Shown here piece by piece: positions 50,966-62,349 of a stretch of 64,000 bases of DNA (position 1 is its first letter; every line of letters starts with the position of its first letter). The stretch lies in the NCBI GenBank assembly GCA_021397835.1, contig JAJFZO010000747.1:1366501-1430500 (forward strand), in the 5' to 3' direction. The notes beneath the pieces were generated by a model, which saw only the letters and a program-made list of their open reading frames with translations, did not search any database and had not been told where the DNA came from. Source of the DNA: Moringa oleifera (Eukaryota; Streptophyta; Magnoliopsida; Brassicales; Moringaceae). Position numbers and translations under genes: made by a program.

Positions 50966-53232
50966 GTGGCTGCTGCAGTTTCAACTGTTAGATCTGTTAA
51001 CAGAACACCAGTACTGCAAATTCCAGCAATATTTTTTTTTTGTCCTCTATACTTGGTGTTTGTTTCCCGGAAAATTAAGCACTTCTGGTTGTAATTCAAA
51101 CCCTGTTTCCTTCATTTTCTTATTCATATTTCAAACTAATTCTGTCCAGGAAAACCTGAAATTGGTATCTTCATTATTGGGTATGTCTGAAAGCAAAGAA
51201 TTATGATACAGCACAACTGTGTCCATCTGAATTATATAAAAGTAAGTCATTGGAGATATAAAGCTTCTGTTCTTAATATGTTAACACTTTCTTATATGTT
51301 TTTAAGGATATGATGGTTGAAAACTTTTATATGGTGAATTACTTGTTCTGTTGTCAACCTAAAGGAGTTTATGTAATTTGCAGTGGAGGCTCAACAGTCC
51401 TGGCTCTGGGGGATCAGTCCCAAGCTCAGCCTTCTTTGGAAGCAGCTTGAAGAAGGTGAGCTCCGGATTCACATGCCCAAAGGTTTCATCTGGAAGCTTG
51501 AGGATTGTTGCCGAAGGTGATGAGGATAAGCAGACCGACAAGGACAGATGGAAGGGCCTTGTCTCTGATGTCTCTGATGACCAACAAGACATCATTAGAG
51601 GAAAGGGAATGGTTGATTCCCTCTTCCAAGCTCCCTTGGGCACCAGCAGCCATTATGCAGTCATGAGTTCATATGAATACATCAGTACACAACTTTGCCA
51701 GTAAGATCCGAAACAGACAGATCTCCTTTTCTTGGTTTGTTTACAGTTTTCCTTTTGTGGGGGAGCCATCAATGGTGGGTTGTTTTTCAGATACAACTTG
51801 GATAACAACATGGATGGCTTCTACATAACTCCAGCTTTCATGGACAAGCTTGTGGTCCACATCACCAAGAACTTCATGAGTCTACCTAACATCAAGGTAA
51901 GTGGCTGACTGAAAGTCCAAGAGCAAGAAGAAGAAGTAACTTCGCTAACTAGATTGATCATAACTTGAATAATTTCTCAATTATGCCTCAGGTTCCTCTC
52001 CTTCTGGGTATCTGGGGAGGCAAAGGTCAGGGCAAATCTTTCCAGTGTGAGCTTGTCTTTGCAAAGATGGGGATCAGGTGAGTTCATGCTTGATGAACAC
52101 TGTCTGAAACTCATATTCCTTGCATCAGGACATGTTTTCAAGTTTGCTTATTTGTTACCTGGTGTTGAATTTTCAGTCCTATCATGATGAGTGCTGGAGA
52201 ATTAGAAAGTGGGAACGCAGGAGAGCCAGCAAAATTGATCAGACAGAGGTACCATGAGGCAGCTGACATTACTAGGAAAGGAAAAATGTGCTGCCTCTTC
52301 ATCAATGACCTGGACGCTGGTGCTGGTAGGCTTGGTGGAACTACTCAATGCACTGTGAACAACCAGATGGTGAATGCCACACTCATGAACATTGCTGACA
52401 ACCCAACAAATGTTCAGCTTCTGGGTATGTACAACAAGGAGGAAATCCACGAGTCCCCATTATAGTCACTGGAAATGAATTCTTCACATTGTATGCCCCT
52501 CTCATTCGTGATGGTCGTATGGAGAAATTCTACTGGGCGCCTACTCGTGAAGATCGTATTGGTGTTTGCACTGGTATATTCAGGAGTGACAATGTCCCTG
52601 GAGATGATATTTTTTTGAGCTTGTTGACACATTCCCTGGCCAGTCCATTGGTAAGCATGTTTCGGAGACTAACAGTTGATAGTGTGAGTTATTATATAGC
52701 TCATGAAAATGGGTCAATCTGAATTTTTATGTGATTTTCCAGACTTCTTTGGTGTCCTGAGATCCCGAGTTTATGATGATGAAGTAAGGAAGTGGATATC
52801 AGGAGTTGGAATTGACAGCATTGGAAAGAAGCTTGTAAACTCAAAGGAGGGCCCTCCAACTTTTGAGCAGCCAAAGATGACTCTTGAAAAGCTTCTTGAA
52901 TACGGCAACATGCTTGTCCAGGAGCAAGAAAATGTGAAGAGAGTTCAATTGGCTGACAAGTACTTGAGTGAGGCAGCTCTTGGAGAGGCTAATGAGGATG
53001 CTATGAAGACAGGAACCTTTTATGGTTAGCATCTATGACCCTGTAGACTTCGACGTTAGATTTTGCTTCTGTTTTATGGAGTGTAGCAGTCTGTTTACAC
53101 TTCCACTGATTAATGGATACAGGCAAGGCAGCACAGCAAGTTAAAGTACCTGTCCCTGAAGGCTGCACTGACTTGGCTGCATCAAACTATGACCCAACAG
53201 CTAGGAGCAAAAATGGAAGCTGCCAGTACTGA
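50966..53232 (+). pseudogene. RCA: Rubisco activase pseudogene (intron-containing)
   Basis: Duplicated copy of the AAA+ chaperone that removes inhibitory sugar phosphates from Rubisco in the stroma. Homologous exons: 50966-51010, 51384-51700, 51791-51895, 51992-52077, 52177-52650, 52743-53024, 53123-53232. Introns with GT-AG borders are kept, so it arose by DNA duplication and not retroposition. Recognisable: transit peptide (AAAVSTVRSVNRTP), Walker A GIWGGKGQGKS, Walker [13 protein letters not shown], and the C-terminal EGCTDLAASNYDPTARSKNG. Breaks: the start codon is GTG where the family has ATG (50966). A one-base deletion near 52443-52445, in the KEEN(P)RVP coding sequence, leads to a stop at 52463. 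A T-run length change near 52608-52614 shifts frame before the LVDTFPGQ region. Unusual residues (for example Cys in [10 protein letters not shown]) fit relaxed selection. It cannot make a full activase; truncated or regulatory transcripts are not excluded. Confidence 0.9.
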
Positions 53233-53689
53233 GTTTAAGCCATTTCTGGCCTTTTATGACCTGGGCATATAAGTGACTGCTATTCCTGTGAAGAACTCAC
53301 GATGTTTCCACTCTTGGTAATGGATCAAATTTCTTAATTTTTGTTCGCATATGCACTGTTTAATTACTGGTCTTGCTCTTACGCTTCATTCTAAAGATAA
53401 ATTTTGTCTACTTTTGATATCTTTCTGCTGTCACTTTGCTAGCTTTAGAATTATAACCATTCTTGAGCCAGAGAGGATCCAATCCTTCTGGTTTTCTGCA
53501 TACAGACTACATATCTTACAAACTATCATGAAGTTTTAAGTAAATCAAAATAATCAGTTTAGACAAGTCAAGTTACAAAACAGAAGGAGACTGTACTGTA
53601 TACTCTCCAAATTTCTGTCCCTGTCTCCTCTAAACCCTTAACCCACCAAGCATAATATTTCATTGTTCACAGTCTAGTTGACTGTTGCA
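53233..53689. other. Convergent spacer
   Basis: Former 3' UTR of the activase copy and the 3' UTR of the minus-strand receptor kinase. No further feature. Confidence 0.5.
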
Positions 53690-55711
53690 TCAAACACTAT
53701 GGATTCCAGATCCTCTGTTGAGGTTTGAGTCAGTGTTGATTGTTGCAAATGATGTAGTAAAGGACAAGAAAAGCTCAGATACTTCATTGCTTGCAACAGA
53801 TATACCAATTCCAGCAGAGTCAGTTATTATATCTGGAATCTGAGCACTGCCATCCAGATAATGCATCACTTGCCTCATGCTAGGCCTGGCTGCTGGTGTC
53901 ACATGTGAACAAAGCAGGCCTAGCTTCAAAACCAACTCTATTTCCTCTTTGTCGTAATTCCCATCCAATCTAGGATCACTGGCATTGAGTAGCTCACCTC
54001 TTTTCCAGCACTGCACAACCCAGTCAACCAAATTGATCTCTCCTGATTGTCTTTGCAGCTCTATAGGCCTCCTTCCACAAGCTATCTCTAGCATAAAAGC
54101 CCCAAAAGCAAACACATCCGTGCTGGTACTTGCCTTTCCGGTTCTTGGAAGCTCTGGAGCCATATACCCTATGGTTCCGACTAACTGGGTGGTTAGTGGA
54201 TTGGTGCCATGATCATATAACCTAGCAAGACCAAAATCTCGTAGCCTTCCATTCAGATTGGCATCTAACATGACATTGCTAGCTTTTATATCTCTATGTA
54301 GAACTACTTGCTCCCACTCTTCGTGGAGGTAAAGAAGGGCAGACGCCACTCCTCTGAGGATATGAAATCGTTGAGACCAAACAAGGTTTGGTTTTTCATT
54401 GCTAAACAGGTACTGGTCAAGGCTTCCGTTAGGCATATAATCATAGACCAGAAGTAGCTCACCTCTTCTCCTGCAATAGCCAAGAAGCCGAACCAAATTC
54501 CTGTGCCTTAGCCTTCCCATGCTAATAATCTCAGCAACAAACTCTTTCATTCCTTGTTCTGACTTATGGGAGACTCTCTTGACTGCAATCTGTACCCTGG
54601 AAGGAAGTATTCCTCTATAGACCTTCCCGAAACCTCCTGCCCCAAGAAGCCCTTTGTCTTTGAAACCTTTGGTTGCTCTGTATAGATCCTTATAAGAGAA
54701 CCTTTGAGGACTGTATACTTTTTCCCATTCTTCACATACTTCCTGGTATCTCTTTCTTCTGAAAAGGAATACAACTGCAGCAATTGTTAACAGCAGAAGA
54801 AGTGCTGCAACAAGCAAAACGATAACAACTGGACTTGGTTTCTTAGGTGCTTTCCTATGACCAAGAACTCCAGGAAGCTTTTGAAGTTCAAGATTTTGAG
54901 CCTTTCCACTTTTATTGAAGCTCCAGCCTAGAATGTACTGGTCACTTGCAACTGTGCCAGTGGCTGCAGAGAAACCGACGTACATGGTTTCCAAGAAAAT
55001 TTCAGAAAGATTGATAGATCTTGACAAGAGTGGCCTATTTGGTTTTGCAGTTCTGAGAGTTGCTAGTGTTACATTTAGTAACTTCTCTACTTGATCATAG
55101 TCTATCCATACCTGAATAGGGTCTCCACTGAGAAGCTCTATGCTTTTGTTCTTCCCTTCTTTGCTGGAGAAATACATTGCTGGAGCAGACAAATTGGATT
55201 TGAGGCCATTCACATCAATTCCTACATGGTTTTTATCATTGTCTTCGAATTCAGGGCTAATAACAGTGTCGAGCTCTATAGCCAGGATATGGTTTGTTGA
55301 AAGGCCATTGTTTGAAGCATTAAAGAGCCCCAAGTATTGGGTTGGAACTGCATAACTGAAGTTGATTGATGGAGAGATGAAAAAGGCAATGCCATGGCCA
55401 CCAAAGTTTGGTAATTCTGGAACCATAGCAAATACAAAGTTCGTGGAAAACGAGAGGGATTGATTTGGATTGGAGGAAGATGCATTGAATTTTAGCGGGA
55501 CCTTGTAGATAGCATGACCAACTTGTTGCTTGGAAGTGTTGGTTAGCTGCAACAGGCCACTGGGATGGATCTCCGCGGTTCCATCAAGATGCAGATTGGC
55601 TTCATGGAAGCCATGGAAAATGAATTGGCTTTCAGCTTGAGCTGACACGAAAAAAATCAGAAAAACACAGAACATTATCCACAAATGGAGTGATCTAAGA
55701 GCTGCAGCCAT
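53690..55711 (-). CDS. L-type lectin-domain receptor-like kinase
   Basis: Plasma-membrane receptor kinase of the LecRK family, 673 residues, intronless as is usual for the family. Signal peptide at about residues 1-26 (hydrophobic, ending SAQA). Legume-lectin domain about 28-265, with the family blocks GHGIAFFISP (105-114), LAIELDT (143-149) and HVGIDVNGL (162-170), and several N-glycosylation sites. Transmembrane helix at about 294-316, then RRKRY as stop-transfer. Kinase domain about 350-620: glycine loop GAGGFGKVY (358-366), Lys378 in IAVKR, catalytic HRD (472-474), DFG (492-494) and APE (518-520). It is thus an RD-type, apparently active Ser/Thr kinase. It may sense extracellular sugars, eATP or cell-wall states, as relatives do. 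Sequence style is nearest the LecRK-IV/S.4 clades, which is inference. The start is the first ATG, giving a clean signal peptide. Confidence 0.93.
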   Translation of the reverse strand: MAAALRSLHLWIMFCVFLIFFVSAQAESQFIFHGFHEANLHLDGTAEIHPSGLLQLTNTSKQQVGHAIYKVPLKFNASSSNPNQSLSFSTNFVFAMVPELPNFGGHGIAFFISPSINFSYAVPTQYLGLFNASNNGLSTNHILAIELDTVISPEFEDNDKNHVGIDVNGLKSNLSAPAMYFSSKEGKNKSIELLSGDPIQVWIDYDQVEKLLNVTLATLRTAKPNRPLLSRSINLSEIFLETMYVGFSAATGTVASDQYILGWSFNKSGKAQNLELQKLPGVLGHRKAPKKPSPVVIVLLVAALLLLLTIAAVVFLFRRKRYQEVCEEWEKVYSPQRFSYKDLYRATKGFKDKGLLGAGGFGKVYRGILPSRVQIAVKRVSHKSEQGMKEFVAEIISMGRLRHRNLVRLLGYCRRRGELLLVYDYMPNGSLDQYLFSNEKPNLVWSQRFHILRGVASALLYLHEEWEQVVLHRDIKASNVMLDANLNGRLRDFGLARLYDHGTNPLTTQLVGTIGYMAPELPRTGKASTSTDVFAFGAFMLEIACGRRPIELQRQSGEINLVDWVVQCWKRGELLNASDPRLDGNYDKEEIELVLKLGLLCSHVTPAARPSMRQVMHYLDGSAQIPDIITDSAGIGISVASNEVSELFLSFTTSFATINTDSNLNRGSGIHSV

Positions 55712-57336
55712 TGAAACAGTAGGGAAAGAGAGGTCCTGCTTGTTCAGTTCTGCAACTTTCCAAGGCCTTCAGGTCTATTCAAGTTTTCCCCAGCTATGTT
55801 GCACAAGGGGTCAGCTTGTGACAAAGAATACAATCAAGTCAGAAGGTCTGATTGAAAGAGTCTACATGTCATTCTCATCATTGGTTCATTTTCTTTTCCA
55901 ATAATTGTTAAACTTATCTCCCCCTGCATGGAGAGCTGAAAAGCTACACTGCCTCACTAGCTTATTAGGATGCACATTCACGTTGTTACCTTTAATTTTG
56001 TTAAGAAGTAGATGCCAACGTTGCACAACCAAGTTACTAATTCAATAGAGAGAGGAAACTTTCCATTTGGGTTCTGTTCTAAGTTTCTTTTCCAAGCCGA
56101 GAGTAAGAAGACAGCCAAAATCGATATGATGACATCCTGTCAAAAAAGAGGGGTACTCTTCACTTGTTGCATCTTATGAAGGTCAAGTTTTTTCAGTCTG
56201 TAGCCTATCAAGGAATGATCTTTATGGCCCCTAGCAGATGGCAGCAACGATAGCAACAGAATACACCCTGATTATATTCAAAATGCAGCTTTACATACAA
56301 CCAGGCATGCTCCGTTGTTGACCTTCCAGGGGTTTTAGAACAGCACTGCATTTCCATGATACTTCAGAGCTGGAGACTTGCCTGTATTGGTTGACTACTG
56401 TGAACATTATTATAAATGAAGACGGCAGCGGTTAGTCAATCCTTCCAGATGATGGAACCCAGATAGTGAAAGTTTTCAGAATTTTTCATGCAGGTCAACT
56501 TGTTATGCTTTCCTTATGATGGAAATTTCAGGGTACTGCATGAATAAGGTCATCAATGCCTTACAGTCTTCTAGTTTTCTCCCTTAGTTTTCTTAACAGT
56601 TGCTGAATATATACTAAAAAGACTCGAATCTGAATATCTCAACGACAACCTGGTTTCCCATCAATTTGCATTTCTTATTTGATGAAGACAATGACTTAAC
56701 ACTTATTATAATCAGGGTCATATCTGCTCAATTCAAACACCGAGGACCAAGCAGAAAGTAGTTGGTATGGAGTTTCGTTGCACTTCATCAGGGTTAAAAT
56801 ATTACAGAATTCTCAGATTGGCTGAAATAGTTACTCAATCTCATGCATAGTGGTATGCAGGCAAGAAAACCTTTCAGATCATTCTATGTCACAGTCAAAC
56901 AGCTGAAAAAAGAGAACCTACCTGTAGAAGGATATCTGCAGTCATGATAAGCAAGGTAAGATGCCACAAGAAACTAAGATAAAATTAAGACAAATAGTTT
57001 TACTACTTGATTACAACCACTAATATCAGTTGAAAGAAGCTTGTGATCTGTAGCAGACATCAAAACTTCAGCTGTGATGTTACAGCACCTAATTACTATA
57101 GTTGGATGCGTTACATCAAAATCATCTCTTACACATAACACAAACTGGCAGTGAAGATCATCTGTACTTTGATTGCTCACTGCTTAAGTTGTATGTACTC
57201 AAAACTTCAGAAGCTGCAAAAACATATATGTAAACACAAAATTACAGAAGAAATAGATTTTTTCTTGGCAAACAGTTTGTAGATGAGCAGTTGATCCTCT
57301 GGAAGCATATTTGGTTATCACAAGTGGTTCTCTCTT
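55712..57336. other. Intergenic region, promoter side of the receptor kinase
   Basis: About 1.6 kb without a supported gene. The part next to 55711 is the probable promoter of the receptor kinase; the part before 57337 is the 3' UTR of the LTI65-like gene. No repeat or RNA gene recognised. Confidence 0.5.
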
Positions 57337-59166
57337 TCAGTTGGCTTGGAGTATTCTTACACGATTCTCTTCCTCAGCAACTGCAATGGCATAGCATGTA
57401 AGAGACGAATCATACATTTCAAAGAAGAAACGGTTCCACATGAAAAATATACACATAGAGGCTCAGAACCATGAATTTAAGAGCTAATGCTGATAAGTAT
57501 ATGACTGTGTGAACTCTTACCATGTAATCACCTGCCTTTTTCCTAATGATTAGCACAAAACTGTGGGAGGAACCTTGTTAATACATGTGATCCATTTGAA
57601 ATTTGAATGAAGATAGCAAGGTCTTGATTTAGTATGCATTTACCAATACTTGTCTACCAATGAATATTCCATATTGAAGGAAAAGGTAACTGACCATCAT
57701 GAGCACTGGTACTGATAGGACTAGGAGCTGTTGACATCGAGCTTTTAGTTGCAGGCACAAAGCTAGGATGTTCAGGGTCCTCGCTCCCGAGCAAATAAGT
57801 TACAGCCTCCTTCACCTTGTCCACCAGACCACCATCACTGGAACTTTGTTTTGGGCTCATTCCCTGAGATATCACCTGAGAAAGTGCTTTCTCATCTTCC
57901 CCAGGTTCAAACTTATTCATTATATACTCCTTTACTGAAACACCTTTGTCCCATACTTGTTCACCAGAACCAGAATGCGTGATCTCTACAGTTGCAGGCT
58001 TGTTAGTCTCTGAAGCAGCATGCCTGTTCCGCTCTGGACCTGTGAGCTCGTCAGTTCCTGGATAAGCATGCTTATCAGTTTCTGGAGGTGCTTGAGGAGA
58101 AACAGTGAGGCCTTGAATCTTTGAAGTGATTGCATGGGTTACATCAGACATGGTGGCGTAAGCTGGAGCCAGTTTCTGAGTTACTGTCTCTGTCAGTGTT
58201 TTGTTAGGACCGACAGGTTTCTCTTTTTCCTCTTGTCGGTCAGGGCAGGGCAGGACATGAGTCTCATTGATTACAGGATCTGCTCTAGGATGCTGCCTGG
58301 CATTCTCCTTCAGCCCTTCAGGTGCCAGTTCCGATTCATACACTGAAAACAGTTAGACCAATGAGCTCACCAATTGAAAGAACAAAAGCACTTCAGCAGG
58401 TTTCTTAGCTTCAGAAAATTCCAAATATTCTGATAAAACTGCATGACAAGCCAGCAGAAATAGGCCTTTCACAGCCTTGTTATGCAAGAGAACAAGGATA
58501 TAATACCAAAGCATTTCCATTACTTTTACCAACTAATGAAACAGCAATTTTGAAGCCTTTTCTTGTTATGTAATATAAAAGCTTTGATAACATTACTTGG
58601 AGCTCCAAGATATTCAGGATCTTCCTCTTCATCTTCGTAGTCTTTCAGCCTGACACCCCAGGAAGGTGTGGAGTTATCCCCTTCATCATGCCTCTTCTTA
58701 TGGCTCAGAGTATGTCGCAGCTTCTTTGCCTTCTCCTTCACTTTGGCAAGCACCGATGATTTTTTGTTCTGGTTGTGGGCATAATCTTCCTCTGGGTCAT
58801 ACTCTTTCCTGAACGTAGATGATGTGTTTGGTGACCAGCTTGAAGCTTCACCTGCTCCACATAAAGGAACTTCTCAAAACCCAAACCGAGATAGACACCA
58901 ACTTCTCACTGCTTTCATGTAACATTGTTAATTTATAGTATGAACTTTGATGATGACACATGAGTTCAACAAAAAACATGACATACTCTTAACAAGATTC
59001 AATGAAATGGGTATAAGGGTTCTCTTCATTTACCTTGAAACACTTGGTCAACAGTTGAGGTGTTAAGACTTTTAGGATTGTCTCCATAACTCCGCATTCC
59101 ATCAGGTTGAGCCATTGCTGCAGTTCTCAATGAAGGTCTTGCTCCAGGTTTCAATGAGGGTCTCAT
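57337..59166 (-). CDS. LTI65/RD29B/CAP160-like stress protein
   Basis: Hydrophilic, largely disordered protein of the low-temperature-induced 65 kDa (RD29) family, linked to drought, cold and ABA responses. Four minus-strand exons: 59166-59034, 58851-58597, 58342-57695, 57380-57337; 359 residues. Family marks: the Lys-rich SSVLAKVKEKAKKLRHTLSH block in exon 2, then the acidic DYEDEEEDPEYLGAP, the junction GAPMYESELAPEG, and the C-terminal GLVDKVKEAVTYLLGSEDP motif. Exon 4 adds only VAEEENRVRILQAN. The start ATG follows an in-frame stop directly; a second ATG (MAQPDG, 17 codons on) is also possible. Compared with Arabidopsis RD29B (about 620 residues) the repeat region is short. The 600 bases upstream contain no ACGT core (ABRE) and no CCGAC (DRE), which is unexpected for an RD29-type gene. 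Confidence 0.82.
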
Positions 59167-60465
59167 CTACTATTTGATGAAAATCTTCCACCAATTTCTC
59201 TCCTTTGGTATGTCTTGACAAGACGACCAAAATTTAAGACCAAGCAAGCACGCTCAAGGATCGATCAATCTCCGTAGTTCTTGCACCGAAGGAGAATGAG
59301 TGCCACCTGCCTAGTTTGCAAGGGAGAGAGATGCTTGTGGGCTTCAATCTTACATATGGCAATACAAGGAAGTCAGATTAACTCCTGAAATAGAAAATTT
59401 GACTATGTAAATAACTGTACTCCTGAGAGATAGGAAGTCCACTTGTTGAGAGGAAGAGAACCTGTTTGATTAGACAAAAGTATCTTGTCCTGCACATTCC
59501 CATTTTAGATTTGTGATATTTAGAGAACATGTTTAGACAGGATTGACTTGGAGGAATCTGTTCTGAGTAACAAGTGCTACAAAAGGGTTCCATGCTTTGC
59601 TTCCTTCTCTGTGACGGGCTTTCTTTCTGTTCTGTCAGGTCTCTTGCACTGCATATGCTCTGTGCCACTGCTTATTCTTTTCCAATTGGCCAACTTTGTT
59701 TCTTCCTGCGAATCAGAGCATGGATTCTAACTTTCTGACAAAAGCAATAGAGAGAGATTTACAGCAACAACAATGTTTGTTAATCCTCTGTAACACATCC
59801 AAACAATCAGAATCCAGGCCCAGAAAGAGAAAGAAAACAAAGCAAGAAAAAATCTGGAAACTAATGTGATTGATCTATCAGCAGAACCATATTGTTCTTT
59901 AGGAAGAATATATTAGATACTAAATGATTCCAGCAGGTCAGATTTACAAAGAAATTCCACTCCAAACACCCAGTCCAACAGATCATTTCAGAGTTATTTT
60001 TTAGTTGTAACCAGCAGTAGATTAATTCTGACATTTTCAGGGAACCAAACATTCAGAAGTCGTACTCCATCTTGAACAGAGCATGCTCAGTTTAAATTCA
60101 GATGATAAAAGTTTAGAGTTAACTCAGATGAGCCACATTTTTTGCTGCATACCACTGTTTGATCTAGCAAATTGAAGTTAGCTGCTACATTTTGGTATTA
60201 ACTCTCCAGTTTGTGATCTCATCCAGTCATGAAACCCAAATTTCTCTATCTTCAAGAATCTAATATCATACTCAAGCAAAAGGATGGTCAAAACTGTTAT
60301 GGAATGCCAACTCGTAATGAAATTTGTGCTTCATCTCTTTGACTGAATCAGCCATTATCCTTGGGCTCCCAAGCAAAGATCAGTTAGCCAGTTTGAGAAG
60401 TTTTTTCCAGGAAGGATTCATTAATTATTCGCATTTTGGAAAACAGTCTGTTCCATTTCATTAAT
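59167..60465. other. Intergenic region, promoter side of the LTI65-like gene
   Basis: About 1.3 kb: promoter of the LTI65-like gene on the left and 3' UTR of the PPR gene on the right. No gene recognised. An open frame near 59548-59730 has no protein-like features. Confidence 0.5.
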
Positions 60466-62349
60466 TCAGATCCAACTGTAACCAGGATTCTTCCTCAATC
60501 CTCTCTCACACATCAGCTTGCGTACTCCAGCTGCTTCAATCCAGTAACCCTCAGCGGTCAAAACTTTTGATAGCAATATATAAGTTGCAGGATCATCAGG
60601 CCATAGCTCTAGAAGTTTTTTTGCGCAGCGTGCAGCAATGTCTTTATTTCCATGAACCTGACAAGCGCTTAGCAGAGCTTTGTAGACTGAAGGTCCTGGC
60701 TCTATGGGCATGTCATTAACAAAGGCCTCTGCCTCACTAAGACACCCAGCTCGACCAAGTAGATCAACAATAACAGCATAATGCTCTACTCTTGGTGGAT
60801 CAAGCGAAGCATCACTTCTCATCAAATTAAAATATTCAAGTCCCTTGTCCAGAAATCCTCCATGGCCACAAGCAGATAACACAGCAAGGAATGTGGTGCC
60901 ATCTGGTTTTATCTCTGTTCTTCTCATTTGTTCAAACAATTCTATGGCCTCCCTGCCATATCCATGATGAGAACATCCTGACAACAATGAATTCCATGAG
61001 ACCAAATCATGTTTTCTGATTGATGAGAACACTTTCTTTGAAAAAGTGATAGCGCCACATCTTGCATACATGGAGACAAGCCCGTTTTGCACATATATAT
61101 TACCAGTATAGCCAGTTTTCAGAACAATAGCATGCAATTGCTTCCCTTCTTCAAGGGCCGAAACCATTCCTACAGCTCCAAGTACACTTGTAAATGTGAA
61201 GAAATCTATTTCAACACCTACTTGCCTCATTTCAGAGAAGCATTTTAAGGCTTCCTCACCATATCCTAAATTGGAGTAACCTGCAACAACTGCATTCCAT
61301 GAGATTTGGTCCCATCTTGTAATACCCAAACATACTTTATGAAAATCATCCACATTTCTACTGCATCTTGAGTACACAGTAACAAGAGTAACAGCAATAT
61401 ACACATTAGATTGAAAACCTTCCCGTACCACATGACAGTGAACTTGCCTGCAATGATCCAAATCTTTTGGACTAGAAAATGAACTCAACAGACTGTTGTA
61501 AGTTACATAATTCAATGGAAGACCGAGATGCAACATTTCTCTCACTAATATCATTGCTTCATCAGGATGTCCATTCTGTCCATACCCACTAACCATAGAA
61601 GTCCAGGTAATAACATTCTTGTTCTGCATTTGATTGAAAACTTGTCTTGAAACCCCGATATATCCACAGGTTGAGTATGCATCAATCAGAGTCGTCCCCA
61701 CAACAACATTGCAACTACACCCTGCTTTGCAGCTTAAACCATGCACCTGTGCCACAAGATCCCCAGCTTCTAACTGCAAGCAACAAAGCAAAACAGCTGC
61801 GATGCTAAATGGAGTAGGCAATATGCCTGCTCTCAGCATTTCCATAAACAATTGAAGTGCAATTTCCGGGCAACTGCCATCTAAATAACCAGAAATCAAA
61901 GAATTCCAAGTGACTACGTTCCTCTCAGGCATTTCATTGAACAGATTTTGAGCGCCCGAGATTGTGCCACATTTTCCATACATAACAACAAGAGCACTGC
62001 ATACATAGACATTTGAGCAGAAACCCATCTTTATTACTGTTGAGTGAAGTTGAATACCCACATCAAATGAAATTGATTTTGCACAACAAGATATGAGTTT
62101 GTTAAGTGTGTAAGGTGTGAATAAAGATCCATTTTGTTGCAGCCGGGAAAGGAGCTGCAAATCAACTGGCTCTGACTGGTTTTCTGTGTCAACCAAGATT
62201 TTGTTGTCAGATAGGAGAAGAACATTTTCTAGCTCCCAAGCACTATGGTAGTTGCAGCCTCTCATAGAGCGGGAGAGAAGCTGATTAGCTGTTCTGGTGG
62301 CTTTATGTAAAGAGCAGCGCAGGTCACAAACAGAGGCAATCAAGCTCAT
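60466..62349 (-). CDS. Pentatricopeptide repeat protein (PLS class, E-type end)
   Basis: Organelle RNA-binding protein, 627 residues, intronless. PPR motifs run in tandem from about residue 60: for example YVCSALVVMYGKCGTISGAQ, NVVTWNSLISGYLD and HDLVSWNSLLSGCSHHGYGR. Alternating P, L and S units are typical of plant PLS proteins. The C terminus (ALLSACQVHGNKDIAARCAK, then NPGYSWI and stop) is an E motif; no E+ or DYW cytidine-deaminase domain follows. Such proteins often guide C-to-U RNA editing with a separate DYW partner; the RNA target cannot be read here. The frame is open 81 codons upstream but has no ATG, so MSLIASV is the start. Its Arg-rich, acid-poor first 40 residues suit a mitochondrial presequence. 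An upstream exon is not excluded. Confidence 0.9.
   Translation of the reverse strand: MSLIASVCDLRCSLHKATRTANQLLSRSMRGCNYHSAWELENVLLLSDNKILVDTENQSEPVDLQLLSRLQQNGSLFTPYTLNKLISCCAKSISFDVGIQLHSTVIKMGFCSNVYVCSALVVMYGKCGTISGAQNLFNEMPERNVVTWNSLISGYLDGSCPEIALQLFMEMLRAGILPTPFSIAAVLLCCLQLEAGDLVAQVHGLSCKAGCSCNVVVGTTLIDAYSTCGYIGVSRQVFNQMQNKNVITWTSMVSGYGQNGHPDEAMILVREMLHLGLPLNYVTYNSLLSSFSSPKDLDHCRQVHCHVVREGFQSNVYIAVTLVTVYSRCSRNVDDFHKVCLGITRWDQISWNAVVAGYSNLGYGEEALKCFSEMRQVGVEIDFFTFTSVLGAVGMVSALEEGKQLHAIVLKTGYTGNIYVQNGLVSMYARCGAITFSKKVFSSIRKHDLVSWNSLLSGCSHHGYGREAIELFEQMRRTEIKPDGTTFLAVLSACGHGGFLDKGLEYFNLMRSDASLDPPRVEHYAVIVDLLGRAGCLSEAEAFVNDMPIEPGPSVYKALLSACQVHGNKDIAARCAKKLLELWPDDPATYILLSKVLTAEGYWIEAAGVRKLMCERGLRKNPGYSWI

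Noticed and set aside
52184..53032. Two shorter intact activase-like proteins from the 3' half of the activase copy
   Set aside because: They are the pieces left between frameshifts. No promoter or start context supports them as separate genes.
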